In this document: positions 57,239 through 64,000 of the stretch, piece after piece | Layout: each line of letters starts with the position of its first letter | How positions within the stretch are numbered: position 1 is the first letter of the stretch | Assembly: GCF_016802725.1 (NCBI RefSeq) | Contig: NC_052672.1 | Span: 4,461,249-4,525,248 of the forward strand | DNA length: 64,000 nt | DNA from: Solenopsis invicta | Lineage: Eukaryota; Arthropoda; Insecta; Hymenoptera; Formicidae | Direction of reading: 5' to 3' | Made by a program: the position numbers and the translations under genes | Notes under the pieces: model-generated | Database searches by the model: none | The model's input: the letters and a program-made list of their open reading frames with translations, nothing else | Told to the model about the DNA's origin: nothing

Positions 57239-57239
<1 letters not shown>
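56701..57239. other. No gene seen
   Basis: No supported feature. The frames at 56783-57004 on both strands are without recognisable content. Confidence 0.4.
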
Positions 57240-57294
<55 letters not shown>

Positions 57295-57317
57295 GCATAC
57301 ATATATATACATATATA
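57240..57317. repeat. (CA)n(TA)n microsatellite
   Basis: About 40 bp of CA followed by mixed TA/TACA, abutting the TA target site of the next element. A second TA tract (57917-57947) abuts the other end. Confidence 0.9.
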
Positions 57318-57319
57318 TA

Positions 57320-57911
57320 CAGTGTGTCCGGAAATTAGGAAACCTACCACTTTGAGAATATAAAGGAGATAAAAGGGACAAAACAATCTTATACCATTTT
57401 GCGATATTCGCTATAATTATTGATTTATAAAATAAAACGTCTAAGCCAATGTGCGGTGATGCCACGCCATCGCGCCTAGCTCGTAGGTAACGGCGTGCGG
57501 CGGTAAAAGTGACGCGTTATTGTCTGAATTGGCACGACGTGACGGTCTGAATTCGTCTCACCGCATGTACATACACTGCAAAAATCAAATGTGTTATTTT
57601 AGCTGAAGCTTTTCCTTACACATTTGATAAATAACACATTTGATTTTTGCAGTGTATGTACACGCGGTGCGGCGGATTCAGACCGTCGCGCCGTGCAAAT
57701 TCAAACAACAACGCGTTATCTGTCCCGCCGCGCGCCGTTGCCTACGAGTTAGGCGCGATGGCGCGGTGTCACTGCACATTGGTTTAGACATTTTATTTTA
57801 TAACTCGATAGTTATTGCGAATATCGCAAAATGGTATAAGGCTTTTTTGTCCCTTTCCATCTCCTCTATATTCTCAAAGCGGTAGGTTCCCTAATTCCCG
57901 GACACCCTGTG
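57320..57911. mobile_element. Palindromic Tc1/mariner-type MITE with a nested smaller MITE
   Basis: Termini CAGTGTGTCCGGAAATTAGG and the inverse of CCTAATTCCCGGACACCCTG, with TA on both sides (57318-57319, 57912-57913). The arms pair along their full length (for example TAGGCGCGATGGCG against CGCCATCGCGCCTA). At the centre, 57573-57655 is itself an inverted repeat, ACACTGCAAAAATCAAATG on each side of about 28 nt, likely a second MITE inserted in the loop. Non-coding, CpG-rich arms. Confidence 0.85.
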
Positions 57912-57947
<36 letters not shown>

Positions 57948-57949
<2 letters not shown>

Positions 57950-59550
57950 GACGTGACATCCCGTTTGGCTGTCCGTCACAGGGATCATAAGATCTGAACG
58001 AGGAGCGCACGCTGCGGCTCTACGTCCTCTCGGCTCAGAGACGAACGTGTCGGCGCGTGCGCTTATAATTTCGCGTCTCTGTTTTGCGTGCGTGTGTTTG
58101 TCCGTCGTTAATTTTAGCGACGTTTTGCGGATCGGCGGCTAGCGGATATTCATTTTTTTGTATCGACGAAGTCTCACCCGGCCAGCAGACTGCAAGGAGG
58201 AGGACCTACCGCCACTTGAAATCTTCCGGACCGTGCGCAGGATCGCAGTAGCGCGCACGACAAGTGATCTCGCTTCATTTAGTTACATTCTCCGTATCGT
58301 CGCGCAACAGTAAGGCCGCTGAATATTACAGGACGCAAAGAGGAAAGGTCCGACGTAGGGGACGTCGACACTCCCCGCAGATCATCGCGTGGGAGACCCC
58401 GAACGAGGAGCTGCGAGAAAATGTTCCCGACTTGGTCCCGAGTGCGGAAGCGCCGGACACCGAAGAGTCCGTAGGGATAGCCGTCCGGCCTCGGGAAAAA
58501 TCGCGAGCTGCCCAAAGACACCGACCTACCTCAAATCGCGCGTCGCGGCGCGACAGCCTAATTAGAGGGTCGCGAGGACCGCGTAATGAAGCAGAACCAA
58601 TAGCACGGCGCGACGAACCCCCGTGCGTGGGGCGAGAGATCCTGCGTGCCGCCTGCCGAATTTCCTCGCGCTATCGATCACTTTGCTGTGGATCGTCGCG
58701 TGTGCACCATCCCGAGCCGAGACGACGGAAGTCTTCGAAGACGAGTTGCACCCCCGCGTGAGGACGAGTTTGGGAGCAAGGCCAGCCGTGGTGAGACGAA
58801 CGAGACTGGTGTAAAGCCACCGATTTCGCCGGTCGGATAAGTCGCGCGTGCGGTAGCTGCATTAGTTAACGGTCGCCGTAAAATTTTCCGCCGGAATGGG
58901 AACACGCCTGTGATCGCGTGCTGTCTGCGTGCTCAGTCGTCGTGCGCCTCATCCGATCAAGTCGCGTCTTGAGTCTTTTCGGTTCCGTTTATTGAGAGCG
59001 TCGCCGACACCACAGCTAAGTCGCGCTAATTGTGTAAGATTCTTGTGTGTCATCCGTCGTAGCGTTTGTATGTGTTTCTGCTTGGCGATCGCGTATTTCC
59101 GACCGCATGTTTCGTACCGAATCGCCACCTAATTTTGCGTGAACTGAGAGTGCGTGTGTAGAGTTTCGAGTGTGCACGGCGTGTTGTCCGCCGCTAATTA
59201 GAATGGAGTTTTGACTCTCTCCGTTCGGAGAGCTCGTACCGACGACCGCGTGGGACTTTCCGACCGCGCTCGGATCGCGAGACATTGTTGCGGGACTCAG
59301 TGAGTCGATGTCAGATATTGGCCGAAATATATGATTAATTTTTCTGTACCATTGGTGTGTTCTATTTAAGCTCCCTTGCTCTCTCTGCTAACGTCCCGCC
59401 CGCAGCGAACCACCCCCTCTGCCAATTCCGTGACTGAGCTATCGGTTAAGACAGCCCGTTATTGCCCGTAACGAGTATTTTCGCGTTCCACCCTACCGGG
59501 ATCTGTAAATCGGTAACGTCGTCAAATAAGAGTGGCACGCTCGCTCGTGC
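57948..59550 (+). mobile_element. Possible LTR and leader of a Gypsy-type retrotransposon
   Basis: CpG-rich, frame-poor DNA starting TGTGACGTGACATCCCG beside a TA microsatellite. It has a TATAATTT at about 58064 and, near 59550, TTGGCGCCCAATCG, which resembles the tRNA-complementary primer-binding site (TGGCGCCC...) just inside many LTRs. No second LTR and no gag or pol follow, so this would be an orphan 5' end. Arginine-rich frames here (58264-58761 and others) are composition artefacts. Confidence 0.35.
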
Positions 59551-59722
59551 TTGGCGCCCAATCGTACCGTCTAATCTCGCGCATTTGATGTGAGCGGCTT
59601 TGCGAACCCCTTTGCTACCTAAACAGCGTCACGAGTAATTAACATAGTTGCACCACGCTCGTGAGTGCGGTCGCAATATATATATATATATATATTTGCT
59701 ACATATTATTCTTCATTTACAG

Positions 59723-60167
59723 TAACTATGCCATCGTGTTGTGTAAAAAATTGTATAAATCGCACTTATAAAAGTAACATGAAAGCAAGGGCGAATTAAG
59801 ACTTATGCCGCACTAGACATCTCCTAGATTAAATCTTTGCTGTTTTTATTCAAGCCTCAAGTGTAACTTAAATTAATCAAATTTTATATTCTGCAAATTC
59901 TGCTTTCTTCTTATATTATTTTATGTAAAAAATTTTAGTTGATTGCGTCAGCCACTACAAAATAAGTTTAAAAAAAACTGTTTTACAAAATGCCGTCCTT
60001 CTAAATTTGCCGCCCCTAGACAATAGCCTAAATTAGGCTTGGGAGCTAATCCGACCCTGCACGAAAGGAGTAACATTCTTTGGATTTCCAAAAAAACATT
60101 ACATGTAAACAACAGTGGCTTGATGCCATCGGTAAACAAGATGACAATTCTTTTAAAATTGATTCAG
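59723..60167 (+). pseudogene. THAP-domain exon of a P-like transposase, interrupted by a MITE
   Basis: After an acceptor (TTTACAG) the exon has ATG 59728 and MPSCCVKNCINRTYKSN, the C2-half of a THAP zinc finger (M-P-x2-C-x4-C). The domain resumes after the insertion at 60068 with FGFPKKHYM and, one frame later, QQWLDAIGKQDDNSFKI, holding the conserved FP and W. A donor (CAG/GTTAGT) follows at 60168. With the MITE left out, the reading frame runs through the junction. A one-base shift remains after KKHYM. The rest of the transposase is mostly gone; a C-terminal piece lies at 61108-61425. Confidence 0.75.
59786..60059. mobile_element. 274-bp hAT-type MITE
   Basis: TIRs CAAGGGCGAATTAAG and the inverse of CTAATCCGACCCTG (11 of 14 positions alike), flanked by 8-bp duplications CATGAAAG (59778-59785) and CACGAAAG (60060-60067), 7 of 8 identical. 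An 8-bp target duplication and CA(G/A)GG ends are typical of hAT. It lies inside the THAP exon and accounts for the break in that domain. Confidence 0.85.
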
Positions 60168-61000
60168 GTTAGTTCATATAATTGGTATATTTATTATTTT
60201 ATTTATATATATTTTATATAATACACCAGCTCATAAAAAGCAAATTTTCACGTTTTAAGTACCCAGATAGCACACAATATTTATGAATTAAAAATTGCAC
60301 ACAAATGCGCTCGAAAGCGTGAATCTTCATCTTTAATCTGCGTACTTGTTGAGCATTGTACGCTTTTTATTCACCAAATTATTCAAAATTGAAAAAAGAA
60401 ACTGAATGCTTTAGTGCTGAATAACTCAGTGAAAAAAAATCGTACAACGCTCAACAAAAACGCAAATTAAAGGTAAAGATTTACGCTTTCAAATGTTGTA
60501 AACCGCATTTGCATTCAACATTAAATTTCTTTAATTTCTTTAAAGTGCAAAAATTTTTGTAGCAACACGAATAGATCCATACAGCACTAAAATATTTCAC
60601 AGATGTCTCAGAAATTTCAGAATTTCTGTATTTCTAAATTTCTAAATTTTTGAATTTTTTTCACACTTGAAAAAAATTTAATATTTCAGAAAAGTTTCAA
60701 AACATCTCTACAAAGTTTTAGAAAGATTTCTGGAATAGGAAAATTTCCACTTGAAATCTTGCAGAAATATATGGAAAGGTTACCGAAAATATTTCAAATC
60801 TGAAATATTATCAGAAAAATTTATCAGTGAAATTTTAAAAAGCTTGATTAATTTTAAAATTTACTGATAGAAACATTTTTGTTGCAACATTTCATATAAA
60901 ATGTTGCAGAATCTTTCCAGAAGTGCTGCACATGAAATGTGAAAAGTTAAAACCTTTCTGAAAGCTCTCAGAGCTGAATAAAAATCTAATTTATTAATTA
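60168..61000. other. AT-rich spacer with a small inverted-repeat element
   Basis: At about 60314-60500, AAAGCGTGAATCTTCATCTT and TTGTTGAGCATTGTACG face the inverses AAGATTTACGCTTT and CGTACAACGCTCAACAA: a ~187-bp snapback element. The remainder (60500-61000) has repeated AAATTTC words but nothing coding. Confidence 0.55.
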
Positions 61001-61107
61001 TTAATTATTCCTTATTTTAACACATGACTTAAGTAATTATGAGGAGTTATAATTATTCGACGATTTTGAACAAGCTGTAAATCAAGAAATTATAGAAAAA
61101 AAATGCA

Positions 61108-61425
61108 TTGTTGTACATAACTGGCCATGTAGCACATAAATTTAGAAATAGTTATACTAATTTAGGAGTTCCAACAAAAGATTTATCAGAATTACCTTCA
61201 GTATCTAATGATTGGATAGGAACATTATCCAGAGGAAATCTCATCTATCCATCTACAGATTTTTTAAAAGCAGCACAAATTATGGAAGAATTTTTAAAAT
61301 TTCATGGCAATTTCTTTAGTAAGGAAGATAGAATATTCGACAAATTAACCAATATAATATTACAGAAAATAAATTATATTTTTCTTAATGCTGTAATCGC
61401 GTGCTTGGTACGTACACAAATATAA
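61108..61425 (+). pseudogene. C-terminal fragment of a P/THAP-type transposase
   Basis: The frame reads LYITGHVAHKFRNSYTNLGV, then DWIGTLSRGNLIYPSTDFLK, FLKFHGNFFSKE and ACLVRTQIY. The 'Y(I/V)xGYVAHK(F/Y)...W...SRG.L.YPS' sequence is characteristic of the C-terminal domain of P-element-like, THAP-bearing transposases. There is no good start codon, and the upstream frame is closed, so this is a remnant, probably of the gene whose THAP exon is at 59723-60167. Confidence 0.65.
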
Positions 61426-61867
61426 GACTAAGAAAAATGAATAAAGATATCGTAGAAAATAATGTGCATAAAAAAAATATAAAAAAATAAAAAGAATTTG
61501 TAATAAAGAAAACATTAACAATTAATAAAAAACTTTTTACAAAATAATTTTATTTGTGATAACTTTAATATACTCCTTAATATAACTTTTTTATTTCTTT
61601 TTTTGCATTATGGATTATTTAAAATCATCTTTTAGATTCATGTCAAAGCATTGCAGAAAATGTGTTGATAAGGTAAGCTTAAAATCACATTAAATGTTAA
61701 ATTACATTGGCAATATCATTGTTTGTTTTTAATTGCATTAATAAGTCATATAAATGCTACCCTAATATCACCGGCAATTGAATAATTTACGTGGTTTCTT
61801 ATTGCTTTTAACATTGCACAAACAAAATGGTATTCTACAATCACTTCCTTTTTTTTTATTTTCATAT
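61426..61867. other. AT-rich host flank of the provirus, no gene
   Basis: No supported feature. Confidence 0.45.
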
Positions 61868-62424
61868 TGTTGTGCCCGGTGGTGGTCCAGGCACGTCGGT
61901 AGGTATTTCGGGATTCGCTTTTGCCCAAAGAGTTAGAACTCACGGGAAGGCAGCAGCTCAGACGGGTTGCCAATCAAGAAACACCTTTCTTGTCGCAATA
62001 TAATGTAGATTTATTCTCAATACTTCTTCTTATACAGTGGTTGCTTACACTTAGATGCCCTGTTACTACGGGCTGCGGTGCGCGGTATCTTCTTATCGCT
62101 TCACGGCTCGACGTATAAGTTACGCACGGCCGTGATGTTGCTCTAGCGGTTGTTCGAATTATTCTCCGCCGTTTCCCGATTCGGAGGCCCTTTTTATCCT
62201 CCAATATTGCTGACGCTAAAATGCAGGTCGGCTATATGCTGAATCGGCGGCGGTGCGGCATCCGGCGAAAGACTATCTTGTCTTCCGTCGTTGTCGCGTT
62301 TTCTGCACGTCTTTCGAGAGGAAGTCTCGAAAGACGATCCGTTACTTTCGCGTTTAGCGAATATATGCATAGCAACGAAATCGCTTTTTGTTGCTATGCA
62401 CTGGTGTTAGCTTAGGCTACAACA
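61868..62424 (-). repeat. 3' LTR of an errantivirus-like retroelement
   Basis: 557 bp bounded by TGTTG...CAACA. On the minus strand it holds a TATA-like GGATAAAAAGGG (62188-62199) and, 175 bp downstream, a polyadenylation signal AATAAA (62010-62015), in the U3-R-U5 order expected. A short snapback, CTTTCGAGAGGAAGTCTCGAAAG, lies in U3. It is directly preceded (minus sense) by a purine-rich tract and the env gene. The second LTR lies outside the window. Confidence 0.8.
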
Positions 62425-62440
62425 CTCTTCCCCCGTTGGG
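62425..62440 (-). other. Polypurine tract
   Basis: On the minus strand AACGGGGGAAGAG abuts the LTR's first TG. A second G-rich tract (GACGGGGGAGGGG) lies about 50 bp upstream. Such tracts prime plus-strand DNA synthesis in LTR retroelements. Confidence 0.7.
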
Positions 62441-62532
62441 AAAGAAAAACGAAGGAAAGGAGTTTTTCTGTATACCCCTCCCCCGTCAGAAAAGAAAACG
62501 GAGTTTTCTAAAAAAGAGGCAAAATTATTAAG

Positions 62533-63990
62533 TTAGAAACGTGCACTTCTGTTACGTTTGAAAATTGATTTTGGTTCATCGTTATCTTTTAATTCTATTG
62601 TTACACGTTTCTCGGAGTTACTCCGTTTCTTTTTCCTTATAACGTATATTATTAGGCTTATAACAATTATTGTGACTATTATCATGGTAGAGCCACTGGT
62701 TGCCATTGGATAAATAAAATGTTTTGATTGAAAATACGTATTATTATTTTTATTCATGTCATCATTCAATTCTTGTAAATCTGTTTGTAGATTTTTCAAT
62801 TCTGAATGTTTTGTATTGATTTTCTGTATTTGTATCGCTTGAGATATATTTAAATTATCTCTTGGTAGTGAGATATTGTATTCTGGTAGATATGATTCTA
62901 TTCTCGTTTCATTCATTACTTTTGGTGATTTTAGTATTATTTCATGACTTATAATTTCACAATTATTTCTTAATTTTATTTTACCAGTATTTTCAATTTC
63001 TTGTTTTATTTGTCCGTGGTCTTTACAATTTATATTAATATATTGTTTCGTTGGCGATGAGTATAACCATGCATGTGGATTTTTTAGAGGTATCCACATG
63101 ATGTTACTTGTTATGATTTGCTTTATCTCGCAATTTTTTTTTTGAATTTTATTTTCTATATATATGTTTACCTCACAAATTGGGTTGTTATTTATTCTTT
63201 GTATTTGGAAATTTTGTTTGCATAAATAATCAGTGTTAGTAAGTTTACACGCTTGTAGATCATTATGCGAAAGTGTTATGTACGCGCGTTGCTCGGAGCT
63301 TATCGCTATTAATGGATTCTTTATCTTGATGATCGTAGATATATTTTCGCTTTCCGGTACAGGTAACGAAATTATATTTAATATTTTATATTTTGGATGT
63401 GATATTAATGGAAATTCTAATATCGAGAATATATTGTTAGTGTCGCAGTACGCGCTTATAGTTATTACTTTTTCTATCTCGAACCATTTATTTTTGTTAA
63501 TGCGGAATGGGAAGTAGAGTCCTTCCGGCAATTATAAGCTCGCTTCTTTTAGATTTTCTATTATATTTTTTATCGGTGCTAATCTGGGATGTAAGATCCC
63601 TTGTTTTATTGTGGTTAAATAATCTAGTGTATCTTTTATGTCGCGGTTTAAGTCTGCTACGATCGCGTTGATTGTGATAAAATGTTCGTGAATATTACTT
63701 TGACGTTCATTGGTTATTAGGTGTTCCCTTAGATTTTTTGTCGCGTTTGCGAGATTTTCGTTTTTTTGTATTATTTCTTCCGTATTATCCATATGAGCTA
63801 TTGTTTGTTGCAGTATTTTAATTTGATTTTTTACTGCATGTTGTGCCTTTTGTTGTTCGTCATGTAATGCGGTTAATTGTTCGTTAATAATTTTTTCATC
63901 GTTGGAATCCATTGTGCCAAATAAAGACTTGGCTATTGTGCCTATTCCGTCAACTAGGCCTCTTTTTCTTATTTCTGACGATTCGCACAT
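62533..63990 (-). pseudogene. env: Envelope fusion protein of an insect errantivirus-like element, one in-frame stop, 5' part beyond the window
   Basis: One minus-strand reading frame extends from the window edge to the stop at 62533, interrupted only by a TAA at 63532-63534. Near the upstream end is a furin-type site (RKR) followed by a hydrophobic, glycine-containing stretch (GLVDGIGTIAKSLF) typical of the fusion peptide in baculovirus-F-like Env proteins of Gypsy errantiviruses. A Gln/Asn-rich heptad-like region follows. Near the C-terminus a membrane anchor (MIIVTIIVISLIIYVI) precedes a basic tail. The surface subunit upstream of the cleavage site is off the window. The nonsense codon means a full protein is not expected from this copy. 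Confidence 0.85.
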
Positions 63991-64000
63991 GGAATTTATT

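Noticed and set aside
58264..58761. 165-codon arginine-rich frame
   Set aside because: CpG-rich DNA leaves many frames open on both strands here; no domain and no codon bias distinguish one.

Overview
The window reads as eukaryotic nuclear DNA from an arthropod, most likely an insect and perhaps an ant or other hymenopteran. The support is spliceosomal introns with GT/AG borders, Tc1/mariner, ISL2EU, hAT and THAP-type transposons, an insect-errantivirus-like Env gene with its LTR, AT-rich DNA with TA and GT microsatellites, and pieces of a gene resembling metazoan KIN17. I find no intact host gene, no rRNA, no CRISPR and nothing bacterial in organisation. This is a transposon graveyard in which foldback (palindromic) structures dominate. 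The host assignment is an inference, not a database result.

Layout. 0-7.3 kb: a TTAA-flanked non-autonomous element, six decayed copies of a ~46-codon repeat, a nearly intact mariner with one frameshift, and a 600-bp-offset direct repeat. 7.3-16.4 kb: a 9.05-kb near-perfect palindrome. Each arm carries an outer array of 116-bp repeats rich in a TGCCTACA-type word and a 7- or 8-exon RING-finger gene. The two genes diverge from a 12-nt centre. 16.56-20.54 kb: an ISL2EU-type transposon with a three-exon SWIM/YqaJ nuclease gene and a convergent THAP-DDE transposase broken by one frameshift. 20.5-31.3 kb: a gag relic, foldback elements, a GGGGAGAGTGGGG-type MITE whose insertion is supported by an empty-site paralogue, and a long-TIR Tc1-like element.

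31.8-39.6 kb: a Gypsy pol scrap, then a KIN17-like pseudogene whose middle part was turned into an array of 12 head-to-head dimers (period 557-561 bp), with traces of a two-unit higher-order repeat. 39.6-48.5 kb: a repeat split by a 1.37-kb insertion, an unassigned cluster containing two related zinc-ribbon reading frames around a ~305-codon frame with two stops, a tyrosine-recombinase-like relic, and another KIN17 scrap. 48.5-57.9 kb: Tc1/mariner relics, MITEs and a tRNA-like sequence abutting a truncated mariner. 57.9-64 kb: GC-rich LTR-like DNA, a THAP transposase relic interrupted by a hAT MITE with an 8-bp target duplication, and the 3' end (Env plus LTR, minus strand) of an errantivirus-like provirus running off the window.

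How the parts relate. The only gene sets that look designed to work together belong to transposons: transposase plus YqaJ nuclease in the ISL2EU element, and env plus LTR in the provirus. The palindrome and the KIN17-derived dimer array are the two structures not explained by a standard family that I recognise.
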